From UBA12481 sp012523435 (GTDB lineage Bacteria > Bacteroidota > Bacteroidia > Bacteroidales > UBA12481), in NCBI GenBank assembly GCA_028686135.1, contig JAQUCP010000006.1:1-64000 (forward strand): a stretch of DNA of 64,000 nucleotides, read 5' to 3'. Below are positions 35,658 through 44,056 of this stretch, piece by piece (the first letter of the stretch is position 1; each line of letters starts with the position of its first letter). The notes beneath the pieces were generated by a model that was given only the letters and a program-made list of their open reading frames with translations, was not told the origin of the DNA and ran no database searches. A program made the translations under genes and the position numbers.

Positions 35658-35813
35658 ATGACAACTATCATATCCATAATCTATTACGCCTTTATTGCCT
35701 TCATCGTGATCCTGATTGTGTACAATCTGATCCGGGCTAAGGAATGGAAGAAGGAGCTGATTTACCTTGTGATCCTGATACCTTTTCTTTTACGAATGCT
35801 GATGCTTAAATAA
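35658..35813 (+). CDS. 51-residue hairpin membrane protein
   Basis: ATG 35658 opens a 51-codon frame ending TAA at 35813. The protein is two hydrophobic helices (about 4-25 and 35-50) joined by a basic turn (RAKEWKKE), starting MTTIISIIYYAFIAF. It lies 31 bp after the permease and 22 bp before the AstE-like gene on the same strand, so it is part of the operon. It may be a small permease subunit standing in for DctQ, which normally has four helices; this is inference from position and topology. Confidence 0.65.
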   Translation: MTTIISIIYYAFIAFIVILIVYNLIRAKEWKKELIYLVILIPFLLRMLMLK

Positions 35814-35835
35814 CTACTACCCATAACTTCTACCC

Positions 35836-37002
35836 ATGAAAAAGAAGGAAATCATCCGTAAAATCGCTTTCGGCCTGGCCGGTCTGGCGGTTGTGGTGGT
35901 CGCGGGTATCAGCTTTTATCAGCACCGGCATTTACCAGAGCCGGTGGTTCTGAGTGAGGGAGTCACCGCTGTGAAAAAGCTGGGCGACTACTTCGACAAG
36001 ATCAGCGGAACCATCAACGACTGCAATATTTACATCTTGGAAGGCGAAGAACCCGGGGCAACCATGTTGGTCCTGGGAGGATCCCATCCAGAAGAACCTG
36101 CCGGCCGGCTAGCCACCTGGATCATGGCCGAGAATGGCATCATCAGTCAGGGCCGCCTGATCCTGGCCCTCTCCACCAACCGGAGCGCCACCACTGTTAC
36201 CCGCCCCAGTGGAGCCTATCCACCCGACTATTCGATCCAGACCCCATGGGGAGAGCGAACTTTCAGAATGGGCGACCGATGGACGAATCCGCTCGATCAA
36301 TGGCCTGATCCTGAGGTGTATATCCACTACCCCAGTCGGCAAAACCTGGCTTATGTCGATGTCCGAAACCTGAATCGGGCGTGGCCAGGTCGTTCCAATG
36401 GAACACTTACCGAACAAACCACCTTCGCCTTTATGGAGCTGATCCGTCAGGAAAAGGTGGATGTAGTCATCGATCTGCACGAAGCTGAGTTACAATATCC
36501 GGTTATCAACACCATCGTGGCACACGAGAAAGGTTTGGAGCTGGCAACGATGGTCTCCATGATGCTGACTGATTTTGAAGGGTTTAGCATCGGCACCGAG
36601 TTCTCCCCTAAAAACTTGCATGGACTGTCACATCGTGAGATTGGTGATCACTCCGAGGGCATCTCCTTGCTGGTAGAAGCTCCAGAACCGTTTCTTGATG
36701 CCACCCGGGGCATCACCGACCGCAAACAGTTGCTTGAAGGGAAGGACGACTTTGTTGTCAAAGCCGGCAAGCACGGCCTTTTATATGCCCCTATCGATGA
36801 AAACGGATGGCCCATTGATGTGCGTGTAGGTCGCCACTTATCGACCATCCTCCAAACCTTCGAAAGTTGGAACGAGATGTATCCCGGAAATGAAATTGTG
36901 TGTCAAGGAGTTCCCCGTTATGCAGAGGTAATCGAAAACGGCACCGGATATTACCTTAAAGATCCGGGCAAGGCCACTGAGGGGAAAGTGGCTTACGAAT
37001 AG
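35836..37002 (+). CDS. membrane-anchored AstE/aspartoacylase-like zinc amidohydrolase
   Basis: The 388-residue protein has one N-terminal membrane helix (about 10-27) with the rest predicted outside. It carries the M14/AstE site: GGSHPEEP (H84 and E87, zinc ligands), NLNRAWPG (the DxNRxFPG-type substrate-binding block) and IDLHEAEL (third zinc ligand, with the C-terminal glutamate near LLVEAPEP as general base candidate). AstE releases succinate from succinylglutamate; relatives cleave other N-acyl or amide bonds. Within this operon it may trim a glutamyl polymer or free N-capped glutamate. The substrate is a guess. Confidence 0.85.
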   Translation: MKKKEIIRKIAFGLAGLAVVVVAGISFYQHRHLPEPVVLSEGVTAVKKLGDYFDKISGTINDCNIYILEGEEPGATMLVLGGSHPEEPAGRLATWIMAENGIISQGRLILALSTNRSATTVTRPSGAYPPDYSIQTPWGERTFRMGDRWTNPLDQWPDPEVYIHYPSRQNLAYVDVRNLNRAWPGRSNGTLTEQTTFAFMELIRQEKVDVVIDLHEAELQYPVINTIVAHEKGLELATMVSMMLTDFEGFSIGTEFSPKNLHGLSHREIGDHSEGISLLVEAPEPFLDATRGITDRKQLLEGKDDFVVKAGKHGLLYAPIDENGWPIDVRVGRHLSTILQTFESWNEMYPGNEIVCQGVPRYAEVIENGTGYYLKDPGKATEGKVAYE

Positions 37003-37058
37003 ATCAGATAAAACAATCATTTGATAAACAGCAACATTCAACTGAAAAACCATTGAAT

Positions 37059-38723
37059 ATGAGACTTTTCCATTCCCAAAAAGTATTCCTGGCTGTCTTG
37101 TTGGCCGGGTTGGTTCTGTCGCCCGTATTACAGGCTCAGTTCATTCCTGTACCAGAGGAAGATGCCTCTTGCACGAGCATCATGGTCGGCAAAAAAGCCT
37201 CAACGGACGGTTCTGTCATGACGGCGCACAGCTGCGATGGCAACTATCGGACCTGGCTAAACATTGTCCCTCGCCAGTCGTGGCCCGAGGGTGCCACACG
37301 CAAGATCATCTGGGGCAAGCTACACACCGAAACACCTCACGATACACGTAATACCTTTGAGAAAGGAGAGATCCCGCAAGTGGCAGAGACTTTCTCCTAC
37401 CTGAATGTGGCTTATCCTTGTCTTAACGAAAAACAGCTGGCTATTGGGGAGACCACCATAGGGGGTAAGCGGGAGCTTGCCAATGATGATGGGCTCTTTC
37501 TGATCGAAGAGTTGCAGGCCGTTGCCCTGGAACGCTGCAGCACCGCCCGCGATGCTATCCGGCTAATGGGTGAACTTGCCACTAAATATGGCTATGGCGA
37601 TGCTGGCGAATGCCTGACCGTGGCGGATAAAAAAGAGGTGTGGCACTTTGAGATCATGGGCGCCGGCCCCATGGAACCCGGAGCTGTCTGGGCTGCCGTC
37701 AGAATTCCGGACAACCATGTCGGAGTCTCGGCTAACATCCCCAGAATCAGCACGATCGATTTAGATCAGCCAGATTACTATATGGCTTCGGAAAATGTTT
37801 TCTCCTTGGCAGAAGAGATGGGCTACTGGGATCCCAACAGTGGCGAACCCTTTAAATGGTGGAAAGCTTACAGCGGTCGGAAGCCGTTCTCCACCCGGGA
37901 GTTTTACGTCCTGAGTACTATGGCCCCGTCCTTGAACCTCACCCCCGAAATGGAGGAGCTACCCTTCTCGGTCAAACCCGAGAAAAAGGTTAGCACAAGA
38001 GATGTAATAAGCTACTATAGAGCTACGTACGAAGGCACTGATCTGGATATGACGAAAAATCTTCTGGTAACGCCGATGTTTCGGGGTCGCCGGACAGGTG
38101 ATGAGCCGCTCAAGCGCGAGCCCGTCGTCAGTCCGATTGCCAGTCCCTGGATGAGCTCCGACCTCCGCACCCTGCTCAATACGCTGAAATCCGGGTCGGT
38201 AGAGAGCCAACGTACTATTGCCATATCCGGATGCTCTTATTCGCAGATCATCCAGTGCCGCGACTGGTTACCTGATGAGATTGGTGGCGTTGCCTGGTTC
38301 TCATTTGACAACCCCGGATGCAGCCCCCGCATCCCAATTTATGCCGGCACGCTCGAGCTCCCGGCCAGTTTTGAAATCTGTGGTCAAAAAAAATACCGGA
38401 CTGATGCTGCCATCTGGAAATTCCGTCGGACAAACCGGCTCTCCGAAGTCCGCTGGGGCAGAACACGTTCTTTCATTGAAGAAGGAGTTAAAGAGCTGGA
38501 AGACAAGGCCTTTACTGAAACTCAGGCCGTTGAACAACGAGCCATGGAGATCCTAAAAGCTAACAAAGGGAAGGAGCCGGAAACTGATCTACGGGGAAAT
38601 CCACTGCCGGAAGAGCATCGGGTTTACCTAACCCAATACACGCATGACTTTGCCCGGATTGCGATGGCACGATGGGAGGAGATGGGCGACCTGTTCTTCA
38701 CCATGTTTGCCAGAGGATTCTAA
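37059..38723 (+). CDS. exported C69 family peptidase, paralog 1
   Basis: The 554-residue product has a signal peptide (cleavage near LQAQ) followed within a few residues by C38 in ASCTSIMVG, the N-terminal nucleophile cysteine of C69/PepD-type Ntn hydrolases after processing. The domain continues with STDGSVMTAHSCDG, GETTIGGKREL, GECLTVADKKEVWHFEIMG and GVSANIPRI, all family hallmarks. C69 enzymes cleave dipeptides; exported forms exist in Bacteroidetes. ATG 37059 is preferred over a TTG two codons earlier. It is one of two adjacent paralogs and lies 56 bp after the AstE-like gene. Confidence 0.88.
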   Translation: MRLFHSQKVFLAVLLAGLVLSPVLQAQFIPVPEEDASCTSIMVGKKASTDGSVMTAHSCDGNYRTWLNIVPRQSWPEGATRKIIWGKLHTETPHDTRNTFEKGEIPQVAETFSYLNVAYPCLNEKQLAIGETTIGGKRELANDDGLFLIEELQAVALERCSTARDAIRLMGELATKYGYGDAGECLTVADKKEVWHFEIMGAGPMEPGAVWAAVRIPDNHVGVSANIPRISTIDLDQPDYYMASENVFSLAEEMGYWDPNSGEPFKWWKAYSGRKPFSTREFYVLSTMAPSLNLTPEMEELPFSVKPEKKVSTRDVISYYRATYEGTDLDMTKNLLVTPMFRGRRTGDEPLKREPVVSPIASPWMSSDLRTLLNTLKSGSVESQRTIAISGCSYSQIIQCRDWLPDEIGGVAWFSFDNPGCSPRIPIYAGTLELPASFEICGQKKYRTDAAIWKFRRTNRLSEVRWGRTRSFIEEGVKELEDKAFTETQAVEQRAMEILKANKGKEPETDLRGNPLPEEHRVYLTQYTHDFARIAMARWEEMGDLFFTMFARGF

Positions 38724-38762
38724 TAATTCCGTCACCTCGGATACGTTACGCTGAAGTATTGA

Positions 38763-40343
38763 ATGAATAAACTGTTAGGCCCCATGAAACATTGTCATAG
38801 ACCTACCCTGATTTTACTGACTCTGGCCCTCCTCGCTTTCCAGCCTGTGATCAGCCAGGATATCGAGTACGATAACTGCACCAGCATCGTTGTAGGGCGG
38901 TTAGCGAGTGCTGATGGCTCCACCATGACCTCGCACACCTGCGACAGTGGCACAGACCGCACCTGGATCAACGTGGTTCCCCGGATGAAGCATACTCCCG
39001 GATCGGAATGCTCCATCATCCTGGATCCCAAGCGAACGAAAAGCCCCAATGATCCCGAAGCTATTGTGGCCGGAACTATTCCTCAGGCACCCGAAACCTG
39101 GGCTTATATCAATACCGCTTATCCGGTCATGAACGAGCATCAGCTGGCCATTGGCGAGACAACCTTTGGCGGCAAACGGGAGCTCCGGTCTGATGCCGGA
39201 TTGCTCGATTGCCCGGAACTCTATCGGTTGGCCCTGGAGCGCGCAACAACCTGTCGCGAAGCCATCCACGTCATTGATGAGCTGACCAAGCAATATGGCT
39301 ATAATGATGTCGGTGAGTGCTTTACCTTTGCCGATCCTAACGAAACCTGGCACTTCGAGATTCTTGGTCCTGGGAAAGGCAACGTAGGAGCCGTCTGGGC
39401 TGCCGTTCGGATTCCCGATGACGAGGTTGGGGTTTCAGCTAATGCCAGTCGAATCAGGCAATTAAACCTGGATGACCCGGATAATTATCTGGCTTCCGAC
39501 AATATCTTCTCGCTGGCCGAAGAACTCGGTCTCTGGGATCCTTCAGGCAAGGAGCCTTTCGAGTTTTGCTATGTCTATGCCGACCGTCGAAGCATGTTGT
39601 GCCGCCGCCGCGAATGGCGGGTACTAAGCTTGGTCGCTCCTACCCTTCGCCTCGATCCTAACGGGGAGAACTTCCCTCTGAGCGTCAAACCAGAGAAAAA
39701 GCTCACAGTGAAGGATGTCCTGGCCATGTTCCGCGATTATTATCAAGATACGCCCTACGACATGACCTCCTCGCTCAATATTGTGAATCGCAGGGGAGAA
39801 ACCGTCAAGAGCGATATGGCTAATCCGTTCATGAACAGCGACATACGCAGTCTGCTAAAAGTACCCTCGGAACGCACCATCGCTTGTTCACGAGCAACTT
39901 ATGTGCAAGTCACCCAGTCGCGCAACTGGCTCCCCAACCCAATCGGGGGTATCGTTTGGCTGGGCTATGACAACCCTGTCCTGACACCCCATACCCCCTT
40001 CTACTGCGGTATCAACGAGATGCCCGACTCCTATAGGGTTGATGGTAGAGCCAAGTATCGGCGCGACTGTGCCTGGTGGGCGTTCCGGCAAGTGAGCCAA
40101 CTCTGTAACCTTCGATTCCAACCCATGAGCAGAGAGGTTGAGTCCGTGTGGCAGGAGATTGAAAATCAAGCCTTTGAAAACCAAAAAAGCTTTGAAGAGG
40201 AGATACTCAAACTCTACCAAAAGAACCCCGATGCCGTGGCCGGAAAATTAACCAACTACTCCCGGGAGATCGCCGAAAAAGCTGTGGATCGTTACTGGAA
40301 ACTGGCAGAAGAGCTCTGGAGCAAGTACACCAACACGTTCTAA
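38763..40343 (+). CDS. exported C69 family peptidase, paralog 2
   Basis: The 526-residue product is a close relative of the preceding gene product. After the signal peptide the nucleophile is C39 in YDNCTSIVVG, followed by SADGSTMTSHTCDS, GETTFGGKREL, GECFTFADPNETWHFEILG and VGVSANASRI. It lacks part of the C-terminal insertion of paralog 1. Duplicated C69 genes suggest two related substrates or two steps in one peptide breakdown route. It may start at the second ATG (38784), which gives a tighter signal peptide. The 3' end overlaps the convergent ChaN-like gene by 4 nt. Confidence 0.87.
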   Translation: MNKLLGPMKHCHRPTLILLTLALLAFQPVISQDIEYDNCTSIVVGRLASADGSTMTSHTCDSGTDRTWINVVPRMKHTPGSECSIILDPKRTKSPNDPEAIVAGTIPQAPETWAYINTAYPVMNEHQLAIGETTFGGKRELRSDAGLLDCPELYRLALERATTCREAIHVIDELTKQYGYNDVGECFTFADPNETWHFEILGPGKGNVGAVWAAVRIPDDEVGVSANASRIRQLNLDDPDNYLASDNIFSLAEELGLWDPSGKEPFEFCYVYADRRSMLCRRREWRVLSLVAPTLRLDPNGENFPLSVKPEKKLTVKDVLAMFRDYYQDTPYDMTSSLNIVNRRGETVKSDMANPFMNSDIRSLLKVPSERTIACSRATYVQVTQSRNWLPNPIGGIVWLGYDNPVLTPHTPFYCGINEMPDSYRVDGRAKYRRDCAWWAFRQVSQLCNLRFQPMSREVESVWQEIENQAFENQKSFEEEILKLYQKNPDAVAGKLTNYSREIAEKAVDRYWKLAEELWSKYTNTF

Positions 40344-41272
40344 TAGGTCGTGGTCATCCGCTCCGGAACCACCAGGAGATAATCAGCTTTACCCAAATAC
40401 TCCGTTGACAGGGTGTCAATTTCATCCTGTGTGACGGTAGACAGGACGACTATTCGGGCATCGGGCTGTAGTTTCTTGAGGTACCAAACAATACCCTCGT
40501 GATTATCAGAATGATAGGATCCATTGTAGTGGATAAACAGATTCCCCGGGGCGTAATTCTGATTGATAAAATGAGCCATGGTGGCATCCTTAATTGCCTG
40601 CGCCTTAACGATGTTCATCCCGCCATGGCCGCCCATTGCACCCATCCCTTCCATGCTCATCATATTCTTGTAACAGGGCACTTCCGGATCAAACTCAATG
40701 GGTAATGGTGCGATAAAACGCTTGGCTTCGGTCGGGAGCGTATCGAGTGCTTCCAATCCTTTCGAGGCGACAAAAGAAGCATACCGCCGTGGGATGTTGG
40801 TAGCGATAAAGGGTAGATTATGATCTTGCGCATAAAGCAAGAGAGGGCTGTAGTCTGTTTTGTAATTAGGCCAGATTCTGGCATCCTCCTCAAACCGCCG
40901 TGCATTGATGAACCCACGAAAGAACTCCTCAATAAGCATCTGATTATCAGCCTCGAACATCTCCGCTCCCAAGATTAAGTCCTGCTTCCGCAAAGCATGC
41001 AAATCGCGCGTGACCTCATGCTGCAGCCAGTGGGCAATGGCATTATTATGCAACTCTCCAAAGAAAACAAAATCGGCAACTTCAAGCTCATTCAACATTT
41101 CGGCATAGGAGACTTCACCACCGTCCCCATTGAACAGCCGATAAGCCGGCTTATTCTGGGCCTGGAGACCGGCAGAGACCAAAAACATGAGGAGTAAAAT
41201 AAAAACCTTGTTAACGACCTGAATTAGTGATCGTTCTGTTAATGGCGAATGACGGGCAATCCTTTCTTTCAT
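40340..41272 (-). CDS. ChaN/DUF399-like haem-binding family protein
   Basis: The 310-residue exported protein has a signal anchor after a longer cytosolic start (about 20-38, ending LQAQ). The key motifs are FVFFGELHNN and GAEMFEADNQ, with IATNIPRRYA and FIHYNGSYHSDNHEGI further on. This is the ChaN/Tiki-like fold, implicated in haem binding and iron regulation in Campylobacter ChaN; other members act as metallopeptidases. A Met/Gly-rich stretch (NMMSMEGMGAMGGHGGM) could bind copper or haem. The start may be a later ATG. Expression direction opposes the C69 genes. Confidence 0.83.
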   Translation of the reverse strand: MKERIARHSPLTERSLIQVVNKVFILLLMFLVSAGLQAQNKPAYRLFNGDGGEVSYAEMLNELEVADFVFFGELHNNAIAHWLQHEVTRDLHALRKQDLILGAEMFEADNQMLIEEFFRGFINARRFEEDARIWPNYKTDYSPLLLYAQDHNLPFIATNIPRRYASFVASKGLEALDTLPTEAKRFIAPLPIEFDPEVPCYKNMMSMEGMGAMGGHGGMNIVKAQAIKDATMAHFINQNYAPGNLFIHYNGSYHSDNHEGIVWYLKKLQPDARIVVLSTVTQDEIDTLSTEYLGKADYLLVVPERMTTTY

Positions 41273-41662
41273 GGCGATTCATTTGCTGGCAAAGTAATAC
41301 TAAATCTCCAAAACCCTCCTTTTTGAATCCAAATCGCCTTTTAATTCAGGCATGATAGTTGAGCAGTGACGCCACATTGACCAACCCAATCATTGAATCA
41401 ACCAACCATAGAAACCAGCGGTTGGGCCAGGATTCAGTGCCGGCCTGCGATTTTAGAACAGAAAACAGACCATTTAGGTGATCATTCTCTCAAGCGAACA
41501 ACATCACTAGTGTAAAAGTATGCTCATATGTGAATTTTTAAGCCAAAAACACACGAAAATTGCTTTTTCTATCGTATATTTAATGCGAAACTGTTTGAAA
41601 CAGTGCACGATTGAACTTACCGGTTTATTTTTACATACACTCAACTTAAAAGAAGGAGAAAG
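41273..41662. other. 390-bp non-coding stretch with a 15-bp palindrome
   Basis: No convincing gene is seen; a 65-codon frame at 41520-41717 overlaps the winged-helix gene and has poor protein character. At 41590-41604 the sequence ACTGTTT-G-AAACAGT is a perfect palindrome lying just after a near-consensus -7 box (TATATTTA, 41575-41582). Its position next to a small DNA-binding protein gene suggests an operator. Confidence 0.55.
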
Positions 41663-41929
41663 ATGGGAACAAAGAGAATCGAAATCCTTAAAGGGCTCTA
41701 TCACTGGCTTATGCTAGACAGGCTCGAAAAAAGGATTTTAAAGCTCCTATTGGAGCAGGGCAAATCTTACCCGGGCGACTTGGTTAAGGATTTGCAGCTA
41801 TCACAAGGGTCTGGGATTAAGAAGATCATTAAGCTTCGTCACAAGGGCTACATTGTCCGCGAGGAAGACTCTAGTCTGATCACGCTCAACCCGAACATGA
41901 AAGAAACAGTCAAAAACCTGGGGCACTAA
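41663..41929 (+). CDS. small winged-helix DNA-binding protein
   Basis: The 88-residue protein is essentially one winged helix-turn-helix: LDRLEKRILKLLLEQGKSYPGDLVKDLQLS, the recognition-helix region SGIKKIIKLRHKGYI, and the wing VREEDSSLITL. It resembles ArsR/MarR-type DNA-binding cores without effector domains. Unusually for this genome, a Shine-Dalgarno-like AGAAGGAGAAAG lies just before the ATG. A palindrome 60 bp upstream may be its own target. It ends 11 bp before the convergent acyl-CoA ligase gene. Confidence 0.75.
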   Translation: MGTKRIEILKGLYHWLMLDRLEKRILKLLLEQGKSYPGDLVKDLQLSQGSGIKKIIKLRHKGYIVREEDSSLITLNPNMKETVKNLGH

Positions 41930-41940
41930 GAGAAAAGGCT

Positions 41941-43608
41941 TTATTTCTGATAAAGGAAACGCTTGATTTTCTTAGTAGGAGTTTTCTCAAATGGCTCCTG
42001 GAACAAAACGACTCCTTGGATTTTAGAGAATTTATTCACTTTAGAATTGACGAATGATTGCAATTCACTCTTCAATTCTTCAATCTTTTTCTCAACTTGC
42101 TGACGGGCATCCTCCTTTAAATGCTGGAACTGTTTCTCTAGCTCTTCCATATTCAGATGAACCAGCGCCACGAGGCGACCTTTTTGTTGGACTACTACAG
42201 ATTCCATGACAAAATTGAATCGGTTAATCACCGACTCAATCTCTTCGGGATAGATGTTTTCGCCAGAGGCTCCGACAATAACATTCTTCAGGCGTCCTTT
42301 AATGAACACAAATCCCGTGCGATCAATCAGTCCCAAATCGCCAGTTCTGAACCATCCGTCGGGAGTCAGTACCTGGGCAGTGATTTCAGGCTCCCGAAAG
42401 TATCCTTTCATCACATTTCTCCCTTTGGCCCAGATCTCGCCAATACCCGTTTGTTGATCCGGCTCATTGATGCGAAGTTCTACACCCTGAACAGGCACTC
42501 CGGTGGATTGATACCTCACCTGTGAAGGATTTGCTCCTGCCAGAAGTGGTGATGTTTCGGTCAACCCATAACCGATAGCGTATGGGAATTTCGCTTCTTT
42601 AAGAAAGCGATCGGTGCTAGGATCCAGCTTAGCTCCTCCAATACCAAAAAACTTTAACCTTCCCCCAAAGGTTGTATAAAGGCGCTTTCCGGCTAATCGA
42701 TGGAATAGCTTACGGAATGCAGGTAACCGATACAGGGATTTCAAAACCTTCGAGCCCTGCATCTTTCCCTTAATTTGCGACTTGTAAATCTTTTCAATAA
42801 CCAGCGGAACGCTGAGCATGAAGGTTGGACGAACTTTTTTTAAAGCCGGCACCAACACTGCTGCTGTTGGAGCTTTATCTAGATAATGTATTGAGGCTCC
42901 GTAAGTTAATGGCAATAAAAACCCAACCGTATTCTCATAGGTATGCGATAACGGAAGAATTGAAAGGAAAACCTCTCCTTTTCCTAGCGGCTGAATTCCA
43001 AAACACTGATTTACGTTGGTCACCAAATTACCATTATCCAGCATCACACCCTTGCTAAATCCGGTCGTACCCGACGTATAAATCAGCGTTGCCAGATCCT
43101 CGGAAGTGAGTGGAATGGTATACGGATTTAAAGCCCCTTGAGGCTCATAAGATATCCAGGATTCTTTTTCTTCAGGCTGAGTCTTATCCTGAAGGGTCGA
43201 AAAATCTTCGAGTGAGTAGATTTCCGGCACAGACTCTATGATCTCAACTCCTAAACGCTTCAGCTGTCGCTGACTGGCAAAGAGACCGCGAATGCCAGAA
43301 TGCTTGAAGATGTGTGAGACCTCATCAGCATGAAAATCAGGCAGGACTGGGACAGCTACCACCCCAATGGATAAAAGAGTCAGGTACACCACCGCCCAGT
43401 CAGGCGAATTAGGCCCGAGAATCGCAATCCGGTCGCCCTTCTGATAGCCTTGCCTGGTAAGATGAAATGCCAGATTTTCTACACGCTGTCTTAACTCTCT
43501 ATAAGTTGTTAACTTATCTCCAACAAACCCTACGGCCGGCTGATCGGCGTTTTGCTCGAAACTTGCCCACATTAGATCCCTAACCGTCTTCTCTTCTGAA
43601 TTTAACAT
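41941..43608 (-). CDS. AMP-forming acyl-CoA ligase (long-chain type)
   Basis: The 555-residue protein of the ANL superfamily carries LIYTSGTTGFSKGVM (the P-loop-like AMP-binding motif), GYGLTETSPLL, and WFRTGDLGLIDRTGFVFIKGRLKN with the hinge Asp/Lys region, ending in the C-terminal catalytic Lys context KTPTKKIKRFL. It activates a carboxylic acid, most likely a long-chain fatty acid, as the acyl-AMP and then the CoA thioester. No signal peptide. It has its own promoter just upstream and stands alone. Confidence 0.92.
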   Translation of the reverse strand: MLNSEEKTVRDLMWASFEQNADQPAVGFVGDKLTTYRELRQRVENLAFHLTRQGYQKGDRIAILGPNSPDWAVVYLTLLSIGVVAVPVLPDFHADEVSHIFKHSGIRGLFASQRQLKRLGVEIIESVPEIYSLEDFSTLQDKTQPEEKESWISYEPQGALNPYTIPLTSEDLATLIYTSGTTGFSKGVMLDNGNLVTNVNQCFGIQPLGKGEVFLSILPLSHTYENTVGFLLPLTYGASIHYLDKAPTAAVLVPALKKVRPTFMLSVPLVIEKIYKSQIKGKMQGSKVLKSLYRLPAFRKLFHRLAGKRLYTTFGGRLKFFGIGGAKLDPSTDRFLKEAKFPYAIGYGLTETSPLLAGANPSQVRYQSTGVPVQGVELRINEPDQQTGIGEIWAKGRNVMKGYFREPEITAQVLTPDGWFRTGDLGLIDRTGFVFIKGRLKNVIVGASGENIYPEEIESVINRFNFVMESVVVQQKGRLVALVHLNMEELEKQFQHLKEDARQQVEKKIEELKSELQSFVNSKVNKFSKIQGVVLFQEPFEKTPTKKIKRFLYQK

Positions 43609-43635
43609 CCTTAGATTCCTCCAGATTAATGTTTA

Positions 43636-43667
43636 CAAAAGTACAATTAATTAGACAGATTGTTCAA
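43636..43667 (-). promoter_or_regulatory. promoter of the acyl-CoA ligase gene
   Basis: On the minus strand TTG (43667-43665), a 21-bp spacer, then TACTTTTG (43643-43636), an exact -7 match 27 bp before the ATG. Confidence 0.6.
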
Positions 43668-43772
43668 GGTTGTTTTTTTCTGATAAACAGCCAACTACAA
43701 AGTTAAAAGCCCCACTTATCGAGTATTGAAACAACCTTAACAATTAAAACAACTCTACAACCATCTGATCTA

Positions 43773-43803
43773 TTGACTAATGAATTTTACAACCATATCT
43801 TTA
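43773..43803 (+). promoter_or_regulatory. promoter of the non-coding RNA
   Basis: TTG (43773-43775), a 20-bp spacer, then TATCTTTA (43796-43803), one mismatch from consensus. Transcription would begin near 43810, just before the folded RNA, with no reading frame following. Confidence 0.6.
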
Positions 43804-43809
43804 TTTGCG

Positions 43810-43980
43810 GAAAGACAAGGGTAATCGGTTGACCTGTCGGGAGTTGTTTGAAAAGTTTCGGAAAAGAGGGTTAGGCTGACCCAAATCAGGTGAATTCCTT
43901 ACGGTAGGGGGACACCGTTTCGAAAAACACTGCACTTTTCCTACGTCATGGACAACTCTTAGGCAGGTCAACCTTTTTTT
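43810..43980 (+). ncRNA. ssrS: 6S-like structured RNA (6S-Flavo candidate)
   Basis: This is a gene-free stretch of about 170 nt with its own promoter. GGTTGACCTG (43827-43836) pairs exactly with CAGGTCAACC (43964-43973). The stem continues with G-U pairs and one bulge through GAGTTGTT against GACAACTC (43951-43958), about 22 bp in all, directly followed by seven T. Inside are a second stem (GAAAAG 43861-43866 with CTTTTC 43935-43940) and two small hairpins (around 43876-43889 and 43901-43918). A long closing stem, a large central open region and a terminator formed by the closing stem itself fit 6S RNA, which binds RNA polymerase. No SRP, tmRNA or RNase P signature was seen. Confidence 0.6.
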
Positions 43981-44024
43981 GCTGATTCAATTTTCTTCCA
44001 TATTATCCTCCCTAAACACCCGAA

Positions 44025-44056
44025 AGGCCTTCTCTGAAAAGAGGGGCCTTTTTTTT
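44025..44056 (+). terminator. plus-strand hairpin terminator at the end of the his operon
   Basis: AGGCCTTCTCT pairs imperfectly with AGAGGGGCCT around a GAAA loop, followed by eight T on the plus strand. It would back up termination of the non-coding RNA before it runs antisense into hisIE; read from the minus strand it lacks a good T-tract. Confidence 0.6.

Noticed and set aside
41520..41717. A 65-codon frame upstream of the winged-helix gene.
   Set aside because: It overlaps the better gene, spans the palindrome and lacks protein-like character.
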